From positions 109,604,881-109,668,880 of the forward strand of contig NC_058519.1 of assembly GCF_904849725.1 (NCBI RefSeq): a stretch of 64,000 bases of DNA, written 5' to 3'. The DNA comes from Hordeum vulgare subsp. vulgare. Lineage: Eukaryota; Streptophyta; Magnoliopsida; Poales; Poaceae. Every line of letters begins with the position of its first letter. Positions within the stretch are counted from its first letter, which is position 1. Below are positions 36,580 to 48,896 of the stretch, one piece after another. Position numbers and translations under genes: made by a program. The notes below the pieces were generated by a model, which was not told where the DNA came from, did not search any database, and saw only the letters and a program-made list of their open reading frames with translations.

Positions 36580-36584
36580 TACTT
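36580..36584. other. Target-site duplication of element F, left copy
   Basis: The sequence atact here and at 48892-48896 flanks F exactly. Joining the outer sequences restores uninterrupted E internal sequence. Confidence 0.9.
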
Positions 36585-39500
36585 GTGACGCCCTCGGTTT
36601 AATCGTACGCTAATCATACACGCAAATGCGTACGATCAAACCCAAGGACTCACGGGAAGATATCACAACACAACTCTAGACGCAAATAAAATAATACAAG
36701 CTTCATATTACAAGCCAGGGGCCTCGAGGGCTAAAATACAGAAGCTCGATAAGCACACGAGTCAGCGGAAGCAACAATATCTGAGTACAGACAAACACAT
36801 GGGGTGCCTCAGAGAAGGCTAGCACAAAAGGAACACGATCGAACAAGGCGAGGCCTCCTGCCTAGGAACCTCCTAACCACTCCTGATCATCAGTGGCCTA
36901 CAAGAAGAAAACACCATCGGGGCGGCAGGCATCGGCAGGAAATCTCCATCTCCTGGGCTCCAACATCTGGTCGCAGCAAATGGATCAAGGGGACAAGGGG
37001 GAGCAAAGCAGCGGTAAGTACTCATCCAAAGTACTCGCAAGTCTTACATCAGAACTATTCTAAGTATGCATCAGTATCAAAGAAGGGGGGGTATATGTGG
37101 ACTGACTGCAGCAATGCGAGAATAGAGAGATGAGGCCTAGTCCTATCGAAGTATAGCATCTTCAGGGTCTTCCAGCAATAGACGAGAGTAGAACAGGGGT
37201 AAAACATTAATAGTCATATTGTTGCAGCTATATTAAAGTGAGGTCACGCCTAAAGATCCTCCCTCGACTCCCTGCGAGGAAGCAATCCCGAGGCAAACTA
37301 ATTCCAGTTAAGTAACAATTGTAGTTGTATAAGATTGGGGCACAACTCCAAGTCATCCTGTAACTGTGGACACGGCTATCCGAATAGTTAATTTCATCCC
37401 TGCAGGGGTGCACCACATGTCCCGTCACGCTCAATAACACTCTGGCCGGACATACTTTTCTGGGTCCTGTCCGGCCTCGGAATATCGACACGTTGCAGCC
37501 CCACCTAAGACTAATCAAAGAGGTCAGCCCGCCGGTCTAAATCCTAAGCGCAAAGGGTTCATGGGCCCAGTTCCCCTCCGCGCTCCTGCACGATGCGAGG
37601 GCGGCCAACGTCAGTCTTAGCATCCCTTAATCACAAGCGCAATGCATCTTGGGACCACTCGGGTGCGCGCCACTACGATTGCTGACATCTGAAAAGCTTC
37701 GGCTGATACCGCGACGCCGAGTACCCATAATTCTTCCCGCGTAGCCCATTAGTGCGAAAAGGTCTCCGACCAACCCAGATGAAATACCCAAATCCATTAC
37801 CATTTTAATTAGGCCAACAACACAGTCTCAGGGGAATCCACCCGTCTTACAACTAACCACCAAAGATCCCAGTAACATGGTCGAGTAACTGTGTGGTTGT
37901 AACATCGGGGGGAATCCAAGGTATCACCCTCTTTGGACTCCGAACGATGTACCCGTCAAGGTGGGTTAGAGGAATCACCCTCGGGGGTCCCGCACTTGAG
38001 GGGTTGCACGACACAGGCGTCATCGAGAATGGTGAAAGAGGAATCACCCTCGATAACCACGACCGACTAGCTATACTACAGAGATATCATCAGGAGTACT
38101 TAGCGAGGTGTCACCCTTGGTACCCGATAGTATCTCTGTAGCGTCGTACAACGAAGGGGCTGTATGTGCTGTGTCGGGTCTGGCTCGTCGATTAGACATC
38201 GAGATTTGAAAACAAGCGGGGCAACTGGACTACGGGGTGAGAGGGGGTAACTGCTCCATCTATACTAAGCAGATTTAAAGTACATGACTGAAAGTAGCAG
38301 TTCATAAAAAATAGGCTATGCATCAGATATAGGAGCTAACTACAAAAGTAGCAAAATTCTAATACAAGCATGAGGAAGAAAGAATACGTGATATAGGAAT
38401 GATCAAGGGGGGTTTGCTTGCCTTGCTGCTCTACGGGAAAGGACTGGTCGGCAGGGTCGTAGATGTACCCAGCAGCAGCGTCAGTCTCGGGGTCTACCGG
38501 TAAGAAGAGGGGGAAGAAACAATAAATAATAGCAACGGCGCAACACAAAGCATGACATGGCAAGATGCAGGCTAGACATGAGCTAACGCAGCAACATCCG
38601 TCATAGACGGGTCGGAAGAGTTCTAACGATATTTTCCGGGTCTCGGGCTACTACCGGTCAGACTAGAAATGATGGAAAAGTTCCATGTTCGCTATGCTAG
38701 GGACGAGTGACAGACGAATGGACCGTGACAACCTCTCACTGAACCTTCTCATCTCAATAGAAAGAGGGAGGAGACAACCTCCACCTCCACCTATACGAAC
38801 CTAACGGCGCCGGAACGCGGCGGTGTTCGCCGGAACGGATCCGGAGCGGAAAAAGGGAGGGAAGGGTGTTCTCACCGAGCCCTGTAGATGTGCAAAAACG
38901 GGCTCGAGGGAGGCTTGATTGAGATCGGCGTCGGCGTAGGGGAAGCTCCGGGACGGGGCGGATCCGGCGTGATGGAGCGGTTCCGGTGAGCTTGTTGACG
39001 AGGAGGCCGGTCGTGTGACGAGGAGGGGCCGGCCAGTGGCGCAGGTTGCGGAGGGCAGGCCGGTGCGGAGGTCGTAGTGGCGCCGCCGAGGAGGTGCTTT
39101 GGCGACAGGGAGTGAAGCCGTCGGGGAGGCGCTTGCCGAGGAGGAGGGGCAAAGTGCAGGGGTGGCGCCGAAGTGGGGAGGCAGGGGGCCTCGGTCCCTG
39201 GGAGGACGAGGGGGCCGAGAGAGGAGCGTAGGTGGGTGGAAGGCTCGGTGGGGAAGGAGCCCGTGGGGAGGGAGAAGGAGCCCGCTGGGAGGGAGGGAGA
39301 CCTGGGACCGGCGAGGTGGGGAGAGCCGGCGGGATGGGGAGGTCTGGGGCTCGGTAGGGGGAGGTGGGATCAAGGGGAGAGGGAGGGCGCGGGGCGAGCG
39401 GGATGTGAGACCGACGAGGGGGGGGTCCTCGCGTGGGGGGGTTCGGGACGGTTGGTGGGAGTGCGGGTTGGCCGCGGCCAGGGGGGCTGACGAGGGAGGG

Positions 39501-40087
39501 AGGGTATCGCTGGGGGGGTGTTGCGATCCCCTCGCGGCGGCCAGGGAGGAAAAGGGGGAGTGGGGGCGGTTGGGCTTAGGGTTTGGTTTTTTTATACCTC
39601 CCCAATTAGGTGGGCTGGCTGGGTCAATTTGGCCCAGTTGGCCCACGGGGTTTGTTTTTCTTTTTTTTTCTTTTTTTTGCATTGTCTTTTATTTGTTTTA
39701 AAACTAGAGTATTTTGACTTAAGAAAAAAAATTATAATTTGCAGAATTATTTACGATGCATTAATAGACACTGCTCGAGAAAGCTTGTTAATTATTTGGA
39801 TTAGTTTGAATTCTCATAATGTAGAATAGGCAATTTAAATAATGTTTTGGCCTCTATTCTAATTACTTTATGGTACTTAATTATATCAAATGATGTTGTT
39901 TGCTAGGTAACAATTACTTTGTGAATATTTGTGACCCAACCAAGATTTTATCTTTAATATAAAAATGGCTTTGATTTTTATCAAGCGAAAGTTTAACTTT
40001 GTTAAACTTGATGACGTGATACTATTAGCGAGTGATTACTATAGTCTAACTATATTTATTACTGTAGATTAATCCGGGGATGTCACA
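36585..40087 (-). repeat. 3' LTR of element F (3503 bp)
   Basis: In minus sense it starts TGTGACATCCCCGG at 40087 and ends GAGGGCGTCACA at 36585. TATAAA is at plus-strand 39591-39596. Compared with the right LTR it lacks about 681 bp: the bases ggaccgtg join acaacctctc near 38730. Confidence 0.9.
38076..38141. repeat. Inverted repeat inside the F LTR
   Basis: CTACAGAGATA (38076-38086) is the reverse complement of TATCTCTGTAG (38131-38141), so transcripts could form an 11-bp stem. The right LTR has the same structure at about 46194-46260 with one changed base. Confidence 0.6.
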
Positions 40088-40100
40088 ACTCTCCCCTACT
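40088..40100 (-). other. Polypurine tract of element F
   Basis: In minus sense it reads AGTAGGGGAGAGT directly before the TGTGACATCC LTR start, as expected for plus-strand priming. Confidence 0.8.
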
Positions 40101-40717
40101 AACAAGAATTCTCGTCCCGAGAATTAAGAGGTAGAAGGAAAGAGCTCGGGGTATTCATCACGAAGATGATCCTCGCGTGTTCCCAAGTGGTTTCATCTTC
40201 CGAGCGATTTGACCACTGCACTTTAAGGAACTTGGTGACTTTGCGACGAGTCGGACGTTCATCCTGGTCGAGAATGCGGATCGGATGCTCTTTATAGGAG
40301 AGTACTTGTTGCAGCTCAAGTATATCATGATCCACTGCTCGAATAGGATCCTTGAAGCAACGGCGGAGCTGAGAAAACATGGAAGACATCGTGAACCTAA
40401 GAAAGGTTCGCCGGCAGTTCCAATTGATAGGCCACTCTTCCACGCCTTCCGAGAACAGTGAAGGGACCAATATAGCGAGGAGCTAACTTTCCCTTGATCC
40501 CAAAACGGTGTGCGCCTCTCATTGGTGTGACACGAAGATAAGCCTCTTCGTCGGATTGATAGACCATATCTTGATGATGACGGTCATACTGACTCTTCTT
40601 ACGAGACTGGGCAACCTTCAGATTCGTGTGAATAAAGCAGACTAGATCTTCAGCGTGTTGGAAATCATACGGGCCGAAGAGTGATCGATCCATTGAACGA
40701 TGGCTCAAGAGTTTCAT
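40101..40717 (-). pseudogene. Integrase C-terminus and chromodomain remnant of element F
   Basis: In minus sense, from 40717, the frame includes KKSQYDRHHQDMVYQ and LAPRYIGPFTVL, the GPY/F-like end of gypsy integrase. After a frameshift it continues with a chromodomain segment ending VQWSNRSEDETTWEHA near 40180. Two extra bases then throw the last codons out of frame before the stop close to the polypurine tract. Chromodomains steer integration to particular chromatin. The remnant is non-functional here. Confidence 0.75.
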
Positions 40718-43700
40718 ACGAAGCCAAGTGTAAAGGATACCTTGGAGTCAAATGATGTACAGGAGAGTCAGGTTTTAATCCTGTGGAACTTTGGGTTATG
40801 GGTCCACCATGTGGGCCGAGATTTAGACAGAGGGGTGACATATCATACGGTCTTGGTAGTAAGACATGTCAGAGGATAACCTGTCGGTTATGTTGGAACA
40901 ACATCGGTACCAAGGGCAGGGGACGAATAGAACCATCTTCCTACTCGCTGAAACGAGGCGGACCAATAGGCAAGGCTCTCGTCCACCGGCGGCTATCGGA
41001 ATGTTATCCACAATAGTAACAGGGTCTTACTGACAGAGTTGTATACCAAGATTTTTACCTAAGCAGAGAATTAACACTGTTTAGATAAGTTATGCCACAA
41101 GAAAGGTCAAACAGACCAATGGGAAAGAGAAATGTGTTCACTCACTCAAGAATTTAAAGTATACCATTCCTGAGGAAAACATAGAGTATGGTATACATGA
41201 TAGGTCATCAAGTACATAACCATCTTGATAAAGAGGCAAGAAGAATCAAGATGTTTACCCATACCACGCGGTCTGGATAATTGATCAGGAACAATTTAGC
41301 TTTGCGCTTCCAATGTTCCTGTTGAAATTTGAAGTACCACATCCGTGCTTCGGGGTAGCATCGACTTGGTCATCAGGTAAGGGTTGGACTCATGGGTATA
41401 CAAAGAGGATTCATGAGGAACAACTTATGAAATAAGTCATATAGTTTCCGCATGGTAGGATGGCCAACCTTACACATGGGAGAAATTATAATAATAGGTC
41501 CTTCGGCCCGATGCATTGGAAAGGCAGCACCGTACCGGTTACATAAAGACCAAAGTTATAATTATTGGGAAAATGTCCCAACCATCATATCTGCCCGAGA
41601 TTCCGATCTGGTTGGTGTTAGGATTCCTCAGACTCAAGATGCGTGAGAAGAAAAATGAAGATGCAAGATTCTCAGGGTATGAACTTCACAAGTAATCCTT
41701 GAATCATGAGTTTGATTGTAAGACACATGAACACCATGTCAAGACATTCGTGCCCATGTGAAATTCTTATCTCAGAAGGCAACTGGGTTCTCATTTTGGG
41801 AACCATCATCGAGGATGACAAGGTTCCATGTGTAAGTCTGGATTAGCTCTTATGAAAGAACTTCTTTTCCTTGATCAAATCAGTCAGTAGTTTGGCGTGC
41901 TAAGAGAAATTTTATGGAGTGAGGATAGTAAATCTTCAAAACATATAACACTTCGCACATCCGTGAATGATTTGTTATTTCATGAGAGGAAGCGAAACAA
42001 AACTTTCACATATTCACGGCGGAAAGAGTGCACGTGAACTTTGGGAAAACATTTAGGCTAATGTTTTCAAGAGCTTCACCGTGCAACATGGAGAAGCTGA
42101 GGGTGTATCTGATGGGCTCAACAACAATCCCTCAAGGTTTCGATAGGGATGAATTTCCAAAATTATAATATAAAGGAGATAGCATTTGTCAATTCAAATG
42201 GTATAATGTCGTATGCTCGAGGGAACATCAACAATTAAACATTGGTCGAAGGGTGCACTCGAAAATACGGAATGAGTAGCACGACCAATGTTAGAATGGC
42301 GAGTCAACAACCAACACACCAAGAATGAATCAATCAGTTGTTAACCTCAAGGCAATAGGGTTGACAGAAGTATTGGAATCATACATCAGAGTTCACTTGC
42401 CGGTACACCGGTTAGAAGCAACACGGGACCAATCAATGGATGGTGATGGCGAGAAGTATTACTATATCAAGAATTCTTAAGACGTGTGCAATCCTCACGA
42501 CATTCTTGACATACCAGATAGTAATACTCCAAGGTAGAAGATAACATAAGCTGAAAAGCAAGGAACTTAAGGGACAACACCAAACACGAACATGTTTGTG
42601 TTGGCGGGGAGGCAAAAAGGTTGTTGATGAAAACACAAATCATCAAGGGGCAAGGATGACATTTCTCATCATGCATTCGATTGATACCCTGCAAGAGCTC
42701 GGAATGCTGACGATGATCACGACACAATTGTCGAGAACTTCACGAAGATGTAATCGATCAGCGACGACATCAAGCAAGGGAATGGTGAAGCTACAGGTTG
42801 CCGGAAACACAGTTAAGACTGCTAGCTTAGAATTGAGATTGCCCTTCAGGACCACTAACATGATGCGGAAAGCTCGATGCAAGCTTAACGCATAGTTGGA
42901 ATTGTGTTCCAGGGATGAAGGGTATAGATAGCATGGTCGAGCTCCAACATGACGATGATGATGTAGCTTAACAACTTGGAAAGACATGATCGACTACAAA
43001 CTCGTAAACAAGGAAGATTGCTAAAAGTTGTTGAATCGCAATGCATACTCGATTCAGTTATCGATGTACCCGCGTGTCCAACAACTCAAACCCGAGGAAT
43101 CTGGAATTAAAGAAAATTATCATAGTTGATGAGGAGCTCACAAGAAGTTATATAGCTCGGTGGTATCGTCGAGCTAAAAGGAATAATACTCGAAGGTAGA
43201 TCAACATTAAGGTTTGGAGCGGTGTATTGATCTGAAGAAGACAAGTACTTTAACTCGTCTAAGAATGAAATCAAGGTAGGACAACATGGTCGGAACCATG
43301 ATTGTAAAGTACAAGAGCACAGATACCAAATCAAATCATATAATGAATGATTATTGATACGAGAAGTTTCTATGGTAAGATCAATGTCGTTTCCATGGGC
43401 ATGAACACAAGTTCAAGGTCGACTCCCACTTCATCAATGCATCACCTGCCATTTACTCCTCGCCTCTGATCAGGTTGTAGCTTTGAAAGAATATCCGTCA
43501 AACACCGGAAGAGTAAGGAATCATGAAACACTCTTCGGGTCATATTGATTTAGGAAGGCATAGGTTCAACCGGTCGAAGCATCTTAGGAACATATACTAC
43601 AAACTGCAAGAGTAATTAGCACATGCTTGACAATGGAGCATGGCCGCCAAAGGCATAGGATGCAATTTATCACATGTAGAAGACATAATTTACCAAGGGC

Positions 43701-44690
43701 ACTATGTATCAGGGGAACAATATCACCAGAATTTTTTGAATGTAAAGGATTCCGCCGGATAATAACCCAGCAATGGGTTTGACGTCCACAAAGGACCTGA
43801 TGTGAGTATCGGTACTCAATCAGAGGGAGATAGGATGCAATGCATCGGGTTATAGAACATCTAAAAAATACTGATACTTAATTACCAAATGAATTAGGAT
43901 TTCCAGGTTGGTGTATCATAATCAGATGCTCCGATCAAATACAAGTACGCTGAATGGATTTAGATGGACAACCACCAGAGTTGATTTGTCGAGAACCAGC
44001 TCTGTGTGGAAGGACGTCTGAGCAGGAAGATAATTCATGAGTATCTGCAGATGATTGTGTGCATTCACCCAAAGGTAGAATCAATAAGATCACAGGAAAA
44101 TCACAAAGGATTTTAGTGAATGCTGCTAGACATATGGATTTAACCATAACACAAGCAGGTGATAAAGGTCAAAAGCAATAGGTTACTAGGGATTCGAAAG
44201 ATCGAATAGTAATTCGAAGAACTTTCGAAACCCATGACAACCGATGATGGACGAATCCCTGATAAGATAATTCGTTGCCTCTCGTAAAACAAGAGCAATT
44301 GGAGAAGAAAGTATGAACGACATTTGTATGTAGTCATCCATAGTGGTTGACGAAGGAAGGGAAATCGCAAGGGCGATGGGCACAAGTTCTCGATAGAAAC
44401 ATCGGAGAGTATCATCAGAGTCTTCTAACAGATTAAGCCATCGTCTAGATTTACGGGGCTCTCCGGGAGGAAATATTTACAAGAACCTAATGTTAGAGTT
44501 AATAAAATCTTTAACCTGAAAGAGAAGAGAGAGTAGAACCCAGAGTATAGGACAGGAGTAAAAGATGCTAATACCACCCAATTGAGATGTGGGCCCGTAA
44601 GCCACAACATCAGTGTTAGTAAAGTTTTTCAAACACTAGACTCAACTTCGGCCAAGGAGTTGGAAAGGGGGCTACCTACAGGCAGTCGAC
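40718..44690 (-). other. Internal region of element F without recognisable coding sequence
   Basis: About 4 kb between the pol remnant and the primer site. I see no open frame of note on either strand and no gag, protease or RT motif. It may be strongly decayed coding sequence or the filler of a non-autonomous derivative. Confidence 0.5.
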
Positions 44691-44700
44691 TCTGATACCA
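44691..44700 (-). other. Primer-binding site, initiator tRNA-Met, of element F
   Basis: In minus sense it reads TGGTATCAGA, three bases from the LTR end at 44704. This establishes that the right LTR is the 5' LTR. Confidence 0.85.
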
Positions 44701-44703
44701 ACT

Positions 44704-47700
44704 TGTGGCGCCCTCGGTTTAATCGTACGCTAATCATACATGCAAATGCGTACGATCAAACCCAATGACTCACGGGAAGATATCACAACACAACTCTAGA
44801 CGCAAATAAAATAATACAAGCTTCATATTACAAGCCAGGGGCCTCGAGGGCTAAAATAGAGAAGCTCGATAAGCACACGAGTCAGCGCAAGCAACAATAT
44901 CTGAGTACAGACATACACATGGGGTGCCTTAGAGAAGGCTAGCACAAAAGGAACACGATCGAACGAGGCGAGGCCTCCTGCCTAGGAACCTCCTAACTAC
45001 TCCTGATCATCAGCGGCCTCCAAGAAGAAAACACCATCGGGGCGGCAGGCATCGGCAGGAAATCTCCATCTCCTAGGCTCCAACATCTGGTCGCAGCAAA
45101 CGGATCAAGGGGACAAGGGGGGAGCAAAGCAGCGGTGAGTACTCATACAAAGTACTCGCAAGTCTTACATCAGAACTATTCTAAGTATGCATCAGTATCA
45201 AAGAAGGGGGGGTATATGTGGACTGACTGCAGCAATGCGAGAATAGAGAGAGAAGGCCTAGTCCTATCGAAGACTAGCATCTTCAGGGTCTTGCAGCAAT
45301 AGACAAAAGTAGAACAGGGGTAAAACATTAATAGTCATATTGTTGCAGCAATATTAAAGTGAGGTCACGCCTAAAGATCCTCCCTCGACTCCCTGCGAGG
45401 AAGCAATCCCGAGGCAAACTATTTCCAGTTAAGTAGCAATTGTAGTTGTATAAGATCGGGGCACAACTCCAAGTCGTCCTGTAACCGTGGACACGGCTAT
45501 CCGAATAGTTAATTTCATCCCTGCAGAGGTGCACCACATGTCCCGTCACCCTCGATAACACTCTGGCCGAACATACTTTTCTAGGTCCTGCCCGACCTCG
45601 GAATATCGACACGTCGCAGCCCCACCTAAGACTAATCAAAGAGGTTAGCCCGCCGGTCTAAATCCTAAGCGCAAAGGGTTCATGGGCCCAGTTCCCCTCC
45701 ACGCTCCTGCATGATGCGAGGGCGGCCGACGTTAGTCCTAGCATCCCTTAATCACAAGCTCAATGCATCTTGGGACCACTCGGGCGCGCGCCACTACGAT
45801 TGCTGACATCTGAAAAGCTTCGGCTGATACCGTGACGCCGAGTACCCATAATTCTTCCCGCGTAGCCCGTTAGTGCGAAAAGGTCTCCACCAACCCAGAT
45901 CAAATACCCAAATCCATTAACATTTTAATTAGACCAACACCACAGTCTCACGGGAATCCACCCGTCTTACAACTAATCACCAAAGATCCCAGTAACATGG
46001 TCGAGTAACTGTGTGGTTGTAACATTGGGGGGAATCCGAGGTATCACCCTCGTTGGATTCCGAACGATGTACCCGTCAAGGTGGGCTTAGAGGAATCACC
46101 CTCGGGGGTCCCGCACTTGAGGGGTTCCACGACAGAGGCGTCATCGGGAATGGTGAAAGAGGAATCACCCTCGATAACCACGACCGACTAGCTATACTAT
46201 AGAGATATCATCAGGAGTACTTAGCGAGGTGTCACCCTCGGTACCCGATAGTATCTCTGTAGTGTTGTACAACGAAGGGGGTGTATGTGCTGTGTCGGGT
46301 CTGGCTCGTCGATCAGAAATTGAGATTTGAAAAATAGCGGGGCAACTGGACTACGAGGTCAGAGGGGGTGACTGCTCCACCTATACTAAGCAGATTTAAA
46401 GTACAGGACTGAAAGTAGCAGTTCATCAAAAATAGGCTATGCATCATATATAGGAGCTAACTACAACAGTAGCAAAATTCTAATGCAAGCATGAGGAAGA
46501 AAGAATAGGCGATATAGGAATGATCAAGGGGGGGGGGTTTGCTTGCCTTGCTGCTCTGCGGCAAAGGACTGATCGGCAGGGTCGTAGATGTACCCGACTG
46601 CAGCGTCAGTCTCGGGGTCTACCGGTAAGAAGAGGGGGAAGAAACAATAAATAATAGCAACAGTGCAACACAAAGCATGACATGGCAAGATGCAGGCTAG
46701 ACATGAGCTAACGCAGCAACATCCGTCATAGACGGGTCGGAAGAATATCTAACGATATTTTCCGGGTCTCGGGCTACTACCGGTCAGAGTAGAAACGATG
46801 GAAAAGTTCCATGTTTGCTATGCTAGGGACGCGTGACAGACGAATGGACCATGTATCCGGGTTCGTCTCGTTCTGCTGATCAACTTTCATGTTGAAAATA
46901 TTTTGATTTGACTTACAGATTATTTTATATTAATTTTTAAAGTTTTATTCAATAATTAGGAATTAAAAACAGATTTAAATAATATAATAAAATGCTCTTA
47001 TGACATCAGCATGATCTCATGCTAACATCAACAGTTGACTGGTCAACGGACCAGTGGGTCCCGAACGTCATAGGCACAAGTTTTAATTAAGATTAAATAT
47101 TAATTAATCAGATTAATTTAGTGGGGGACCCACGTGTCATTCTTTATTAGGTTAATTGATTATTCTAATTAGCAGATTATCTTATATATCTATTTAGCTA
47201 ATTCATTAACTAGTTAATTAATTATTATATCTAATTATTTATTTATTTAATAAAACATATATCTTTATTATTATTATTTTCTTAACAACGGGTGTGGGGC
47301 CTCCTTGACAGTGGGAGTGGGGGGGTTTGGCCCCACATGGTAATGGCCTAATGGCCACACACACACAACTCTTGTACACACATTTTATACACACACATAT
47401 ACCATATACATACATAATACATTTTCTTACGTACATGCATTCATACATAATAATACATACATATGTACATGCTTTATACATATATCATTTTTTTGTTGCC
47501 TCTCTAACTCTTTCTCTAACCTCTCTGCTAACACACAACCTCTCACCGAGCCTTCTCATCTCAACAGAAAGAGGGAGGAGACAATCTCCACCTCCACCTA
47601 TATGAACCTAACGGCGCTGGAACGCGGCGGTGTTCGCCGGAACGGATCCGGAGCAGAAAAAGGGAGGGAAGGGTGTTCTTACCGAGCCCTGTAGATGTGC

Positions 47701-48891
47701 AAAAACGGGCTCGAGGGAGGCTTGATGGAGATCGGCATCGGCGTAGGGGAAGCTCCGGGACGGGGCGGATCCGGCGTGATGGAGCGGTTCCGGTGAGCTT
47801 GTTGACGAGGAGGCCGGTCGTGTGATGAGGAGGGGCCAGCCAGTGGCGCAGGTTGCGGAGGGCCGGCCGGTGCGGAGGTCGTCGTGGCGCCGCCGAGGAG
47901 GTGCTCTGGCGATGGGGAGTGACGCCGCCGGGGAGGCGCTTGCCGAGGAGGAGGGGCGAGGTGCAGGAGTGGCTCCGAAGTGGGGAGGCAGGGGGCCTCG
48001 GTCCCTGGGAGGACGAGGGGGCCGAGAGAGGAGCGTAGGTGGGGGGAGGCTCGATGGGGAAGGAGCCCGTGGGGAGGGAGAAGGAGCCCGCGGGGAGGGA
48101 GGGGGACCTGGGACCGGCGAGGTGGGGAGAGCCGGCGGGATGGGGAGGTCTGGGGCTCGGTAGGGGGAGGTGGGATCGAGGGGAGAGGGAGGGCGCGGGG
48201 CGAGCGGGATCTGAGACCGATGAGGGGGGTCCTCGCGTGGGGGGGTTCAGGACGGTTGGTGGGAGTGCGGGTTGGCGGCGGCCAGGGGGGCTAACGAGGG
48301 AGGGAGGGGTCTCTTGGGGGGGGGGGTGTTGCGATCCCCTGGCGGCGGCCAGGGAGGAAAAGGGGGAGTGGGGGCGGTTGGGCTTAGGGTTTGGGGGGGG
48401 GGGTTTATACCTCCCCAATTAGGTGGGATGGCTGGGTCAATTTGGCCCAGTTGGCCCACGGGGTTTGTTTTTTTTCTTTTTTTTGCATTGTCTTTTATTT
48501 GTTTTAAAACTAGCGTATTTTGACTGAAGAAAAAAATATAATTTACAGAATTATTTACGATGCATTAATAGACAGTGCTCCAGAAAGCTTGTTAATTATT
48601 TGGATTAGTTTGAATTCTCATAATGCAGAATAGGCAATTTAAATAATGTTTTGGCCTCTATTATAATTACTTTATGGCACTTAATTATATCAAATGATGT
48701 TGTTTGCTATGTAACAATTACTTTGTGAATATTTGTGACCCAACCCAGATTTTATCTTTAATATAAAAATGGCTTTGATTTTTATCAAGCGAAAGTTTAA
48801 CTTTGTTAAACTTGATGATGTGATACTATTAGCGAGTGATTACTATAGTCTAACTATATTTATTACTGTAGCTTAATCCAGGGATGTCACA
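44704..48891 (-). repeat. 5' LTR of element F (4188 bp)
   Basis: In minus sense it starts TGTGACATCCC at 48891 and ends GGGCGCCACA at 44704. TATAAA is at plus-strand 48404-48409. It contains a 681-bp segment (46854-47534) missing from the other LTR; this part is AT-rich, with CA/TA microsatellite sequence at about 47356-47475. G runs near 48317 and 48394 lie in a GC-rich region downstream of the TATA box in the minus sense. Confidence 0.9.
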
Positions 48892-48896
48892 ATACT

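Larger units (their letters stand above)
36585..48891 (-). mobile_element. Element F: chromodomain gypsy retrotransposon, reverse, internally reduced
   Basis: Two long LTRs (36585-40087 and 44704-48891) flank a 4.6-kb internal region. The perfect TSD is atact (36580-36584 and 48892-48896). The primer site next to the right LTR and the polypurine tract next to the left LTR show minus orientation. The only coding trace is the 3' end of pol (40099-40717); gag, protease and RT are not recognisable. It is the innermost layer of the stack. Confidence 0.9.

Noticed and set aside
37910..38130. Repeated atcaccctcg motifs suggesting a tandem repeat array
   Set aside because: Only three imperfect occurrences at uneven spacing; not a regular array and not CRISPR-like.
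38801..39600. Possible CpG island with a host promoter
   Set aside because: The GC-rich block is duplicated in both F LTRs and linked to the element's own TATA box, so it is part of the retrotransposon.
38801..39682. 293-codon proline-rich open frame on the minus strand in the left F LTR, and its 285-codon counterpart at 47561-48418
   Set aside because: It lies in a GC-rich stretch where stops are rare, starts upstream of the TATA box, and has low-complexity Pro/Ser/Arg composition with overlapping long frames on the opposite strand. A composition effect is more likely than a gene.
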